Shown here: positions 24,640 through 33,329 of the stretch, in pieces
Layout of the letters: the number at the start of each line of letters is the position of its first letter
Numbering within the stretch: the stretch's first letter is position 1
DNA from: a virus
Length of the DNA stretch: 52,022 nt
Strand: one strand, 5' to 3'
IMG/VR virus record: IMGVR_UViG_3300027608_000044
Span: 1 to 52,022 of that record
Made by a program: the position numbers and the translations under genes
The notes under the pieces: model-generated
The model's input: only the letters and a program-made list of their open reading frames with translations
What the model was told of the DNA's origin: nothing
The model's database searches: none

Positions 24640-25743
24640 TTATTTTAACATCTCTAATAGTTTATTGCAACTAAAAAAGTTTTCTTTTAGTATATCTACC
24701 TGTTTATTTAGGCTGGGTATACGAGTTCTGTAATTTTCCATATGTTCTATAATTGTTTTACAGATGTCTGGACGATACACAGTATATGCATCATAGCTTT
24801 CAGTCCATTCGCTAGGATACTTGAATGTATCTAAGGCCATTTCGCTATAGCTTAGGCGATCCGGCACCATTGGGATAGCATCTACAATAGCACCTTCATA
24901 CCAACTGATGCCCAGTGTTTCTTGCAAGTTAGCACTAAACACTAATTTGGCTTCACCTAACAAATTATGATATTCATTCTTGGTCAACTGTTGATCTTGA
25001 CAAACAACAAACTCGTATTGCGGCAACTGATGTTTTAGATCACGGAATATTTCAACCTGTTTCTCTGGAGCAACACGATGCGGGAATAGAATAAGATCAC
25101 GCTTCTTCATGTTCTTATACATTAGCAAAGTGTCCTGCATATACTCCATAGGCCAACCTGTGCGTACAAACTTAGGATACTCGCCTGCAAGTATTTCTTT
25201 AAGTTCTTCCTCGTACCAAGGATTTTCTACAGTATGTCCATTGTTCAGTAATTCTCTATTAAACAATTCAATATGAAAGTCAGTGGCAAAGTAGTTGTGA
25301 TCAAAGGCAGAAAAGAACGATTTCTCTGCATTACGCACCCAAGGCTTGTTACCAACCAGTCTGCCTAGGAAGTCTTGCGGATCATATGAACCAGCATGCC
25401 ATAAGCCATGTGTTGTTATTGGAATACCCAACAACTCACTCATGTACTTTAGGTTTATGATACCAGGATGCCAAGCGTCAGTAAACAAAAAATGATCGCC
25501 AGGCTTAACTGCTCCGGAGCAAAATAAACGACCCATCTGCTCAACTTGGCTAGCCTTGTATATATTAGTGCCGCCAAAGTTGAGAAATGCGCCAGGAGTG
25601 GTAGCACTAGGAATGTCCGTAGGACCTGATATAATGTTGACATTGTGTCCTGCCTTTTTAAGTAAAGCAGGTACATGAGTCTTCCATTGACCCGTGTACC
25701 TTGTCTCAACTGCTTCTAGATCAACGAGAAAAATTCTGCTCAT
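24640..25743 (-). CDS. GT-B family glycosyltransferase (GT4-like)
   Basis: A 367-residue protein with a GT-B plan: N-terminal Rossmann domain (RIFLVDLEAVETRYTGQW), a hinge and a C-terminal nucleotide-sugar domain. LFPHRVAPEKQVEIF is the strand before the donor site and LVFSANLQETLGISWYEGAIVDAIPMVPDRLSY matches the conserved E-x7-E-type region of GT4 enzymes. It lies between folE and the queD-like gene, suggesting a role in base modification such as glycosylation of a hypermodified base; alternatives are surface or virion glycans. No clear T4 alpha- or beta-glucosyltransferase identity. Confidence 0.6.
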   Translation of the reverse strand: MSRIFLVDLEAVETRYTGQWKTHVPALLKKAGHNVNIISGPTDIPSATTPGAFLNFGGTNIYKASQVEQMGRLFCSGAVKPGDHFLFTDAWHPGIINLKYMSELLGIPITTHGLWHAGSYDPQDFLGRLVGNKPWVRNAEKSFFSAFDHNYFATDFHIELFNRELLNNGHTVENPWYEEELKEILAGEYPKFVRTGWPMEYMQDTLLMYKNMKKRDLILFPHRVAPEKQVEIFRDLKHQLPQYEFVVCQDQQLTKNEYHNLLGEAKLVFSANLQETLGISWYEGAIVDAIPMVPDRLSYSEMALDTFKYPSEWTESYDAYTVYRPDICKTIIEHMENYRTRIPSLNKQVDILKENFFSCNKLLEMLK

Positions 25744-25978
25744 TGCGGCGACCGTTATTGTCCCAACGAGGCTTGTTGCCTAAATATGGACGTCTTGCTG
25801 GACGACGACTTGCCAGGTAAGACTGATAAGTCACAGAATCTCTCTTATAGAGATCTGCAGGATTAAATGGTTGCAGTTCTAATCTGCACCAATCTAGATA
25901 TGCATCCAAGTCATCAAAGATCCGAACAACGTCGGGGCGATTTTCAAAATAGGAATAATCCTTGTAATTCTTAGCCAT
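25721..25978 (-). CDS. Small basic protein of unknown function
   Basis: An 85-residue protein: acidic helical half (RIFDDLDAYLDWCRLELQPFN) then an Arg/Pro-rich tail (SYLASRRPARRPYLGNKPRW, then GRRNEQNF). The basic tail suggests nucleic-acid contact. It overlaps the glycosyltransferase start by 23 bases and is probably co-translated. Not recognised. Confidence 0.5.
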   Translation of the reverse strand: MAKNYKDYSYFENRPDVVRIFDDLDAYLDWCRLELQPFNPADLYKRDSVTYQSYLASRRPARRPYLGNKPRWDNNGRRNEQNFSR

Positions 25979-25989
25979 AATAGCCTCTT

Positions 25990-26385
25990 TTAATATTTGA
26001 TAAATGAACCATTTTCTCCGTCTTCGGAGACTTCAATCCAAACCTCACGGCCCGGATACTTATTGGAAATCATGTCATACAATTCGTCTGACATCATTTC
26101 GCAACTCTTGTGATCTAGCGACAAAATATTTTGTGTGCTAGAATACAGTTGTTCAAGCCACCGCTTGAATTGTATAAATTCCACATCTCTGTCATTGTGG
26201 GTGACACTAAGCCATACCCTAAAATGAAAAATATGGCGATGAGGATTAGCCAAAAACGAAACATCATATTGATCTCCTGTTGCTAGGTTAGGGTCTGTAG
26301 CGGCTGCAGGATAGCAATGAATGCCTTCCTTTTGAAATGTAACCCAAATCATTTTAAGCGGTCGAATGTCTTGTTTGATAATCAT
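25990..26385 (-). CDS. QueD-like protein with altered catalytic residue
   Basis: A 131-residue protein of the 6-pyruvoyl/6-carboxy-tetrahydropterin synthase family. His23, His49 and His51 (LANPHRHIFHF) match the three zinc ligands; DVEFIQFKRWLEQLY matches the conserved core; Asp91-His92 (SLDHKSCEM) and Glu121 (EVSEDGENGSF) match the catalytic Asp/His and pterin-binding Glu. The usual catalytic Cys four residues before the first His of the HxH pair is Leu45 here. It may have lost or altered activity, or use another residue. Coupled by ATGA to the next gene; genome position supports the preQ0 pathway. Confidence 0.7.
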   Translation of the reverse strand: MIIKQDIRPLKMIWVTFQKEGIHCYPAAATDPNLATGDQYDVSFLANPHRHIFHFRVWLSVTHNDRDVEFIQFKRWLEQLYSSTQNILSLDHKSCEMMSDELYDMISNKYPGREVWIEVSEDGENGSFIKY

Positions 26386-26609
26386 AATGACAACAGTCCT
26401 TCACACAGCGTTTTAATTTCTTCTCTAGTCATGTGAAAATTGTAGGCACTGGATTCAGTGATATTTTTCTTGGTGTCTAAACATTCTTGAATGATATCTA
26501 CTGCAAACAGTCCTTGTGGACTTATGCTTTCCCAACTTTCAACACGAACTCTGTATGCATCAGTTTCTTTTATCGTGATTTTTTTTACATCTAGATTAGG
26601 ATGTTTCAT
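26382..26609 (-). CDS. Small protein of unknown function
   Basis: A 75-residue alpha/beta protein (KKITIKETDAYRVRVESWESIS, then AYNFHMTREEIKTLCEGLL). It is coupled by ATGA on both sides within the queD-like run, so it may work with these enzymes. No family recognised. Confidence 0.5.
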   Translation of the reverse strand: MKHPNLDVKKITIKETDAYRVRVESWESISPQGLFAVDIIQECLDTKKNITESSAYNFHMTREEIKTLCEGLLSL

Positions 26610-27004
26610 CGTAGTTGCTCCATAGTTATAATTTTTGCTAGTTCTTCGCCGAGATCTTTGTCTTCTGTAACTACGTGTAGACTATGGCGATGTTCATCGC
26701 TCTTTCGATCATACTTGGTAGTTTCTACAATAGTACCGCCGCTAGCACCATAAACATTTAATCGAAATCCTTGAGATTGAATCTCTGGTCCGTCACTGTC
26801 TTCTGCGTATACTGGTTCGGCATCGTCGATGTCATTCATTAGCCAGTTTCGAATTCGTTCTTTAAATGTTAATTTCATAGGTTTTTCTTTTGCATACTGT
26901 TTTGATCCAATTCTTTGTCTAAAACCCGCTGAGGATTTATTCAGCGAACGTTGTAATCGATGAATAGACTTTGCAGTTGATGCATATGGTCCAATATTAC
27001 TCAT
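26606..27004 (-). CDS. Small protein conserved in T4-like phages
   Basis: 132 residues from ATG 27004, which overlaps the previous stop as ATGA. A second candidate start at 26878 (MKLTFKERIRNWL) would remove a basic 42-residue N-terminus; that internal start lacks a ribosome binding site. The core segment GFRLNVYGASGGTIVETTKYDRKSD and the end (DLGEELAKIITMEQLR) look like a beta-alpha domain of the kind seen in other T4-like phages. Role unknown. Confidence 0.55.
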   Translation of the reverse strand: MSNIGPYASTAKSIHRLQRSLNKSSAGFRQRIGSKQYAKEKPMKLTFKERIRNWLMNDIDDAEPVYAEDSDGPEIQSQGFRLNVYGASGGTIVETTKYDRKSDEHRHSLHVVTEDKDLGEELAKIITMEQLR

Positions 27005-27534
27005 TTGATAATCTCATCTTTGCCATATTGATCCCAACTTGTAAACTGATCTCTACCAAGCAGGTCGTGGAGATTATGACACCATACTCCGGGATTGGTT
27101 GCTTTAAAATCTTTGTCGTCAATCTTTATTGTAGCATTATACCCCAGCTGTTGTAAATAGGGCAGTTTTACCGAAATCTGTGGAATGAATTGACGTTTCT
27201 CAACAAGACCGCTTTCGAGAAGGCCTTCAACTTGTGTTAGATCTAGATCTAGTGTACACCAAAAGTCATCGTCGGCATCTAGGCAGACGTAGATCATATC
27301 TTCCCATAGACGCCACGGCTCTGCATCGTTAACTTCTAATTTAGGAAAACTTTGGTTAGCACCAAAATAAATGTGTTGGCATTTGTGTTCGCGAGCAAGA
27401 TCCATAATAAAGTATGAATCTTGAACACCTGTAACAAACAGTGTCTTCATTCCATATGCAGGAGTCTTTTCGATCTCTACACCTGTGAAGAATGTAATAC
27501 TGTCTGCAACACCCGAGTCGTAATTTCTTTTCAT
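27001..27534 (-). CDS. Unknown protein upstream of the queD-like run
   Basis: A 177-residue alpha/beta protein. MKTLFVTGVQDSYFIMDLAREHKCQHIYFGANQSFP is a Rossmann-like strand/helix pattern; EPWRLWEDMIYVCLDADDDFWCTLDLDLTQ is an acidic segment. I checked it for QueC-like features and found no SGGxDS loop. It may be a regulatory or accessory protein for the nearby 7-deazaguanine genes. Coupled by ATGA on both sides. Confidence 0.5.
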   Translation of the reverse strand: MKRNYDSGVADSITFFTGVEIEKTPAYGMKTLFVTGVQDSYFIMDLAREHKCQHIYFGANQSFPKLEVNDAEPWRLWEDMIYVCLDADDDFWCTLDLDLTQVEGLLESGLVEKRQFIPQISVKLPYLQQLGYNATIKIDDKDFKATNPGVWCHNLHDLLGRDQFTSWDQYGKDEIIK

Positions 27535-27935
27535 TCTGCCAACCTTTTTTCTCTTTCTGCTTCGTGAGTATCACATAGTGTGCGAATCCACCCACCGTCT
27601 CGGCGCTTTCCAGGAGCACCGCAAGTTTCACAACTATGATCTGCCCACACTTCTGCCATCTGTACCATGCCACGGATTTGCTCATCTCCGCCATCGTAAT
27701 AAAAACGTAGGCCTCCAAACTTTTCTTTAATCTGCGCTACAGTTACTTGCGGCACAACTTCTGACTGCTTGTTCTTCCAATCAATGTGACGTTGAATGTT
27801 AGAGCATAATTTTTCTAGAATCGGCCACCAACCTTCGCTACATGCAAATCCGCCGTACTTACCGGCAAACATCTTTGGAAAACGTTCTTCCATTTGTTTA
27901 GCAAAGACATCGTACTTTGCATATTCGTCATTCAT
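27531..27935 (-). CDS. Zinc-ribbon-containing protein
   Basis: A 134-residue protein starting at ATG 27935 (GGAG upstream, TAATG overlap with the previous stop) rather than a GTG at 27941. The N-terminal part contains SEGWWPILEKLCSNIQRH and KFGGLRFYYDGGDEQI. The C-terminal part is a metal site: SCETCGAPGKRRDGGWIRTLCDTH, i.e. CxxC followed by Cys and His. This domain recurs in phage proteins of unknown role; a nucleic-acid or protein-binding zinc ribbon is likely. Confidence 0.6.
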   Translation of the reverse strand: MNDEYAKYDVFAKQMEERFPKMFAGKYGGFACSEGWWPILEKLCSNIQRHIDWKNKQSEVVPQVTVAQIKEKFGGLRFYYDGGDEQIRGMVQMAEVWADHSCETCGAPGKRRDGGWIRTLCDTHEAEREKRLAE

Positions 27936-28126
27936 TACCACGTCTCCACGCCAGATACTTCGATACGAACACTAGCAGGATAGTCTGCTATCTCAGTTTC
28001 ATAAGTCATTGTTAATACTCTACCAATGCCTGAACTATTTGTTTGCTCAAGAGTAAAATACTCTGTGCCAACGGCTTCGCAGATAGTTTTAATCTTGTTC
28101 AATTCAAATATGTTTAGTTGGACCAT
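27935..28126 (-). CDS. Small protein of unknown function
   Basis: A 63-residue beta-rich protein (LTMTYETEIADYPASVRIEVSG). No motif recognised. It is coupled as TAATG to the zinc-ribbon gene after it and separated by one base from the upstream gene. Confidence 0.5.
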   Translation of the reverse strand: MVQLNIFELNKIKTICEAVGTEYFTLEQTNSSGIGRVLTMTYETEIADYPASVRIEVSGVETW

Positions 28127-28127
28127 G

Positions 28128-28313
28128 TTATACCTGTGTGTGAAGTTGTTGCTTATGCTTTAGTATAGCAATTTTATCCTTTAAGAGCAACCGTTGCTTC
28201 TTCAATTCTTCAAGTTTTAGGTCTTCAAACAGGCCTGTTCTTTCCAAAGTGTCAACTTGTTTGTCCAAAGCATGGTGTGCTTCTTCTAAATGTTTAATTC
28301 TCTGTTCGTACAT
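28128..28313 (-). CDS. YdcH/DUF465-like coiled-coil protein
   Basis: A 61-residue helical protein matching the small YdcH/DUF465 type: RIKHLEEAHHALDKQVDTLE then LKLEELKKQRLLLKDKIAILK. It is expected to form a helical hairpin dimer. Bacterial homologues have no known role. An AAGGAG site lies upstream, overlapping a TATAAT sequence. Its position directly after the DpdA-like gene may simply reflect the operon. Confidence 0.65.
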   Translation of the reverse strand: MYEQRIKHLEEAHHALDKQVDTLERTGLFEDLKLEELKKQRLLLKDKIAILKHKQQLHTQV

Positions 28314-28316
28314 AAA

Positions 28317-29861
28317 TTATACTCCTTGAACAATTTCTTCCAATGCACGTAGCTCATCATCATCTTGTTGATCGAATTCTTCTTCTTTGACTTTCTTGGC
28401 ATCCCCCCAATCAAACAGATCTTTGTTACCATAGGCAACAGGACCGCCTTGTAGTCGAGCGCCTTCTAGACTGGTCAAGAATTGATTAGCATCGTCGATT
28501 AATGTAAATGCTTCATCTTTTGTTTTGGTATTGAATAGTTCTTCAATGAATGTGGCAAAGTAAAGAATCTTGCGTGGAACCCATTCGCTGAATTCAATTT
28601 CTTTCTTGCCCTCAACACCCCACATACGCCAGTCTGGCTTGTGTTTGGCACATTCAATATCCATGAATTGTTGAGCACGTTGTACAGCCTTGATATGACA
28701 TTCGACATTATGCCCCATCATGAGTGCATAGCTGAAACTATCCCAACTAGTTTTACCTTCTTTTTTAATTTTATTGAGCATTCCGGGCTTGTACCAACAG
28801 ATATCACCTATTGATAATCTACTTCCGACTTCACTTTCGAATGGAAAGGGGATGTTAAAATTCTGGCTAAGGGTTTTTGTATCTGGGGCTTTGTCCATAA
28901 TAACACTCCAACGCTTGTTGGTGTGTTGGGCGTTGGTATAGACAAGTCCGTGTGCGGTTGCAATGAACGGTGAGGCGCAATCAAAAGAGATGGTAAAGTT
29001 TTCATTTATGTGCTTTTTAATTTCACGTTGAATTAATGTAAGATAACATGACCAGTCAAGTTGTGCTGTGCCCAAGAAGTGCATCCAGTCCTTGCCTTCT
29101 AAGAGACCTTCGTCTCTCAATGTTATCAATCGTTTTAGTGTAATGGGCATCTTGCACATGTTAGCGCCACCCATTGCCCAACCTTCTGCTTCCTTGCCAG
29201 CATATGGACCTTTAGGATCACTAAACTCTTTTACACCGTTGTACCACTTTTCAGCAGTATCCCAGTCACCACCTTGTAACACGTTGAGCCATTTAGTTTG
29301 ACCTAGACGATTTTGCAAGAAGTAATCATTATTGAATCGTGTCTTTTCTAGACAATCTTCAAATGTTTTCAATCCAGTCTTGGGTGAATGAATATGATCA
29401 CATGCCCATGTTGGAACGTCCAGCATCATAGACCAATCAGCAGTTAGTTCCAGCCACTCTAAAATATTTTGTCGTGTCTTGTTTGCAGCGGGGCCTTCGA
29501 AGTTGAGCCAATCAAATTTAAGAACACCCTTACCAATTTGGTATCCACCGGAGTCGCCCAAGATCATTGTGTTAGCACGATCTCTCTGTTGAATCATTGA
29601 CTCCTGTGTCATGCTCTTATTCAAATCCAATTGTGCATGACCCGCTGAATACAGGGCATACTTGTAAGTAAAATAGCCTTGTTCGGGATTTAGAAAATTC
29701 ATACCTTCAATGCCGCGATCAAATCCTGCAGGAATACGATCGTTGGGTACAAATTCTTCTAATCGTTGTTTTGCAACATAGGTACTATAAAAACTACTAA
29801 TAGCAGGCAAGTAGACTGCATAGTCTTTTTGTAGTGGAGTTAAATTGACTGGTTCTTTCAT
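28317..29861 (-). CDS. dpdA: TGT/DpdA-like base-exchange enzyme
   Basis: A 514-residue protein of the tRNA-guanine transglycosylase superfamily, most likely a phage DpdA-type enzyme that swaps guanine in DNA for a 7-deazaguanine. GDSGGYQ (residues ~102-108) is the TGT DSGGFQ motif, FDC (residues ~293-295 in SFDCASPF) carries the nucleophilic Asp, and MGGAN and LGTAQ match the barrel loops. It is longer than bacterial TGT and lacks an obvious zinc site. The start is ATG 29861, two bases after the clamp stop; an upstream TTG at 29903 is rejected. A tRNA-acting TGT is the alternative, but FolE, the QueD-like protein and QueE nearby favour DpdA. Confidence 0.8.
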   Translation of the reverse strand: MKEPVNLTPLQKDYAVYLPAISSFYSTYVAKQRLEEFVPNDRIPAGFDRGIEGMNFLNPEQGYFTYKYALYSAGHAQLDLNKSMTQESMIQQRDRANTMILGDSGGYQIGKGVLKFDWLNFEGPAANKTRQNILEWLELTADWSMMLDVPTWACDHIHSPKTGLKTFEDCLEKTRFNNDYFLQNRLGQTKWLNVLQGGDWDTAEKWYNGVKEFSDPKGPYAGKEAEGWAMGGANMCKMPITLKRLITLRDEGLLEGKDWMHFLGTAQLDWSCYLTLIQREIKKHINENFTISFDCASPFIATAHGLVYTNAQHTNKRWSVIMDKAPDTKTLSQNFNIPFPFESEVGSRLSIGDICWYKPGMLNKIKKEGKTSWDSFSYALMMGHNVECHIKAVQRAQQFMDIECAKHKPDWRMWGVEGKKEIEFSEWVPRKILYFATFIEELFNTKTKDEAFTLIDDANQFLTSLEGARLQGGPVAYGNKDLFDWGDAKKVKEEEFDQQDDDELRALEEIVQGV

Positions 29862-29862
29862 A

Positions 29863-30600
29863 TTAAGCAGCTTGTGCTGGAATGATATATTTGTAAGTGG
29901 CAAGTCCGCTGTCTAGAGTGATTTGAATAGCGCCTTCATTTGACAACGACATCTTGGTGTTGTTAACATCTGCAATCTTAAGAATGCTCAAGATTGGCAT
30001 AACAGGCCAAGTCCAACCGCGATCAAGTTTGCCTACAACGTTTTGTGCAAATATAAACTCACCTGCGTGTGTTGATGCATCACCAAAGATAAACTTTAGA
30101 TTACCACCATCTGTTTTTGCTAAGAATGTTGGATGTTCGTTATGCGCACCTGCTTGAAAGTTGAAACGAGTCACAGAAGCCACAGTTGGCTCTAGTTCTA
30201 CATCCCACTTAACCCCACGGAATTTCACAGTCTTCATTTTTTCGTTGATGATTTCTGCATTCATAAAGCGATAATCGTTTTTGAAGTCACCATCTTTATT
30301 TTCAAAGTGTAAGCCTGTGGGGATTGTTTCACCATTGCGTTCTGCAGTGGTAATACTAATCTTGGCATTTTCTTTGTACTCAGCACCGTCTAACAAATAT
30401 TTCAACTTGTTTAGTTGCGGCATACCGAATACACCAATCATGTCTGAATAGGGTGCAGCAGCTTCTGCCTCCATGATAACTGAACGGTCATCAGCCATTG
30501 AGTTAATGGTTGTGCCTTTGTCTGTGCCTGTGACTTTGACTGTGGTCAAGAAGCCGAGGTTCTGTGTGTGGCTAACGATGTCTTGTAGTATATCTTTCAT
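29863..30600 (-). CDS. gp45: Sliding clamp (gp45-like)
   Basis: A 245-residue sliding clamp subunit; in T4 the trimer holds the polymerase on DNA and also helps late transcription. The T4 gp45 length is 228. DGAEYKENAKISITTAERNGETIPTG and LDRGWTWPVMPILSILKIADV are characteristic clamp segments, followed by SLSNEGAIQITLDS. It sits immediately after the polymerase gene in transcription order, with its own promoter and a CAGGAG ribosome site. gp44 lies far away, unlike the T4 order 45-44-62. Confidence 0.88.
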   Translation of the reverse strand: MKDILQDIVSHTQNLGFLTTVKVTGTDKGTTINSMADDRSVIMEAEAAAPYSDMIGVFGMPQLNKLKYLLDGAEYKENAKISITTAERNGETIPTGLHFENKDGDFKNDYRFMNAEIINEKMKTVKFRGVKWDVELEPTVASVTRFNFQAGAHNEHPTFLAKTDGGNLKFIFGDASTHAGEFIFAQNVVGKLDRGWTWPVMPILSILKIADVNNTKMSLSNEGAIQITLDSGLATYKYIIPAQAA

Positions 30601-30623
30601 TAAGAATTCTCCTGTATATTAAG

Positions 30624-30652
30624 ATTATATTTAGATCTAGAGTAAAAAGCAA
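30624..30652 (-). promoter_or_regulatory. Candidate promoter for the sliding clamp gene
   Basis: In the 59-base gap before the clamp gene: TTGCTT at 30652-30647, a 17-base spacer and TATAAT at 30629-30624 on the minus strand. The -10 is perfect, the -35 only half matches. The predicted start is about 15-20 bases before the ATG with CAGGAG between. Confidence 0.5.
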
Positions 30653-30659
30653 CCGCAAT

Positions 30660-33329
30660 TTACTCAAAGTCAAAAAGTTTTGCGAATGTGTTGTCACTGC
30701 GAGTTGAACTGATGTCCCATTCTAAGACTCCAATTAAATTTTCTAGCTTTTCATCGATGACCGCATTTTCCATCTCAGCATCGTTAAACGGAAGATCCTT
30801 GAACCATTGAGGTAATCTCAGTTCATCAACGGGGTAGGCTACCGATGTATAGCCCATTGGATTATCTTTGACCTTACAAACGATCACCTTAGCACCGTCT
30901 GTGATAGCTACAGAGTATTTGTCATCCATCATACGCTTCAAAGTATTCCAATTCAAACTAGCACGAACATGCCCGGGCATGTTGGTCTTGCCAGCTTTCT
31001 TTTCTTTGTCGCGATATTGAGAAATATTATTTGCACGTTTTGGTGAACCTTTTTCCCAACCCGGCCTAGTTTTAAATTCAGTGCGGAAGTTGGTAATGTA
31101 CTCTAGAACATCTTCTTTGGTACCGTTATTTAGGACCTTGGTGAGTACCTCATTTAAAAAGTCTTGGATGATTACAGGTGTATCTGAACGCTTGAGGTCT
31201 AGTCCCATGGCCTTGATCTTGCCGGGCTTGCCGTCTATGTCTGCTCGCTTGCCTTCTTTGTCATAATAAAGAACAGCATAGCGTTTCTTTGTGATGAACA
31301 AGCCGCGGCTGGCAACTATCTCTCGACCTGCTTTGATAACTTCGCCACGAGTCTTTGGACAGTGAAAAGCATCCTGCATGAACTTGGGAAATGTTGAGTT
31401 TACTTCTTCCCCAATTGTGTCATATAGTTCAACGACACTTTCTTTAGTCCACGGCAGAGCTCCTCGATCTATTTCTTTCTTAAGTGTAGCGTAAGCCGAA
31501 AAATAACACGAGTCAGTATCACCATAGATAATTGCTTTACCTGTGTGATTGTTTTCGCCTGTGATGATCTCATTGACTTTGCCAGCCATATGACGAGCAA
31601 TGGCTCGACCTGTAAGTGTAGTTGATTGACCAATACGATTGTCAAAGAATCTGCAACCAGGATTCAAAATAGCACCATACAGGCTGTTCAAGTTAATCTT
31701 CTTGACCAACTGACGCTTGTCCCAGTATTCTTCTTCAATTTTATTACCAGCCGCAATACAGTCCTTCAGTTTGGCCTGCATGTCTTTACGTTCAGCATAC
31801 CAACGCTTGAGCAAGCCCGGAATGATACCTTCTTTTTCGTAAGTGAAAATAGTACCGTTGGCACTAACCATCCACGGCTGATTACTTTCAAAGATTAGAT
31901 CATAGGCTTGTGCAGCACTTAAGGTATCAACCCCACCGTCTTCCCAGTCAATGACGATTTCACGACCAACATTTCTTTCCAGTACGGCTGCATATTCCAA
32001 TGAACCGAAGATGCCTTCCCATGCTGATGCAAAACTTTTGCCTTTGGCAATCTCACCGTCAATGAATGCCTTGGTACCATCTTGCCGCAACTGTCCAACA
32101 ATAGTTTCTGGTCCCATGTTAAGCGCACGAATCGCTGATGGATAAAGACTGTTAATATCTAACGAGCCAATCCATTCGTGAATACCTTTCTTAGGGTAAG
32201 CAACATAAGCACCGGCAGCCTGATTACTAAAACCTTCTTCTCGAGATATTCTATTAGGAACAATCATTCCACGCTTGTGAGCTTCATTGATAATGGCCTG
32301 CTCAGTAACAGCTACCGCACCCATTGTGGTCTGTAGCAATACCGTACATTCATGTGCCAGTGTATTAGCAAGATCAAGAAACTTTAGTTTCTTGTCTAGC
32401 TTTTCCAACAGCATACAGTCTTGTCTGTTGTATTCGATAAACCTACGGAAGTCGTTGTTGTACAGTTGATCAAGTGTGCCTTCGTAGACGGTCTTGTTCT
32501 CCCCAATCTCCATCTCGCCAATAGCGTCCAACCGATAGGTATGGCGTTCTTCATAGGTGTACTTGCGATACAGTTCAAGACTGTCTAGATGTACACGACC
32601 AATTAGATCGTATGTGACAGCAGCCTTGCCGTACTTTTCGTACTCACGCTTCTTGGGGAATTGATTCCACAAACAAAAACGTCTTGTATCTTCTTTACTG
32701 AGAACTTTGGTAACACGATTAACTGTGTAAGGAATATCAAAGCCTTCTGAGTTCCAACCACTTAGTACATCTGACTCTTGTATTAGGTCTAAGAACATAT
32801 CTAACATATCTGCTTCGTTATCAAACAAATAGGTGTTAGGAAATTCTTCAACCTGACGTTTAGCTTCTTCCATACTCAACGTTTTAGGTGGAATAGCCAA
32901 ACAGATCATGGTCTGCATCCATTGCAAATACACAGCAATTGCAGTAATGGGCATGAATGGATCATCGGGTGATGCATAGCCACGTTCAGGATCGAAGTCT
33001 ACTTCAATGTCGAAAAATGCTACATTTAGTTTAGGAGCATCTTGATTTAGATAGTTGTCTTCTAGACAACGATATATGGGATTGATATCACTTTCAAACA
33101 ATTTTTTGTTTGAATGGATTGCAAGTTCTTTACGATGTTCTTTGACATTTTTAGAACTTACTCTGGACAATGGCTGTCCAAAAATACTTGTAAATTTACC
33201 CTTGGCATCCGGGTAATAAAATATATGACGGGCAGGATATTCTTTATAATGTCGTTCGCCTTTATCATTGCGTTCAACAACATTGATCATATCCTGCTCT
33301 CTATTATAGAAAGCGTCTACGTAACTCAA
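30660..33329 (-). CDS. gp43: Family B DNA polymerase (gp43-like)
   Basis: An 889-residue replicative polymerase (T4 gp43: 898). Exonuclease motifs: DIE at 107-109 (AFFDIEVDFD), NSEGFD at 193-198, YNRQD at 300-304. Polymerase motifs: A, DINSLYPS (391-398); B, KKINLNSLYGA (543-553); C, YGDTDS (602-607). The C-terminus (FAKLFDFE) resembles the clamp-binding peptide of T4-type polymerases. The start codon is TTG at 33329 with AGGAG seven bases upstream; no ATG is available as early. It is followed by the clamp gene with a 59-base gap, so both are co-directional. Confidence 0.95.
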   Translation of the reverse strand: MSYVDAFYNREQDMINVVERNDKGERHYKEYPARHIFYYPDAKGKFTSIFGQPLSRVSSKNVKEHRKELAIHSNKKLFESDINPIYRCLEDNYLNQDAPKLNVAFFDIEVDFDPERGYASPDDPFMPITAIAVYLQWMQTMICLAIPPKTLSMEEAKRQVEEFPNTYLFDNEADMLDMFLDLIQESDVLSGWNSEGFDIPYTVNRVTKVLSKEDTRRFCLWNQFPKKREYEKYGKAAVTYDLIGRVHLDSLELYRKYTYEERHTYRLDAIGEMEIGENKTVYEGTLDQLYNNDFRRFIEYNRQDCMLLEKLDKKLKFLDLANTLAHECTVLLQTTMGAVAVTEQAIINEAHKRGMIVPNRISREEGFSNQAAGAYVAYPKKGIHEWIGSLDINSLYPSAIRALNMGPETIVGQLRQDGTKAFIDGEIAKGKSFASAWEGIFGSLEYAAVLERNVGREIVIDWEDGGVDTLSAAQAYDLIFESNQPWMVSANGTIFTYEKEGIIPGLLKRWYAERKDMQAKLKDCIAAGNKIEEEYWDKRQLVKKINLNSLYGAILNPGCRFFDNRIGQSTTLTGRAIARHMAGKVNEIITGENNHTGKAIIYGDTDSCYFSAYATLKKEIDRGALPWTKESVVELYDTIGEEVNSTFPKFMQDAFHCPKTRGEVIKAGREIVASRGLFITKKRYAVLYYDKEGKRADIDGKPGKIKAMGLDLKRSDTPVIIQDFLNEVLTKVLNNGTKEDVLEYITNFRTEFKTRPGWEKGSPKRANNISQYRDKEKKAGKTNMPGHVRASLNWNTLKRMMDDKYSVAITDGAKVIVCKVKDNPMGYTSVAYPVDELRLPQWFKDLPFNDAEMENAVIDEKLENLIGVLEWDISSTRSDNTFAKLFDFE

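Noticed and set aside
27001-27534. Possible QueC (7-cyano-7-deazaguanine synthase)
   Set aside because: Its position among the deazaguanine genes is suggestive, but there is no SGGxDS PP-loop or zinc-binding Cys pattern.
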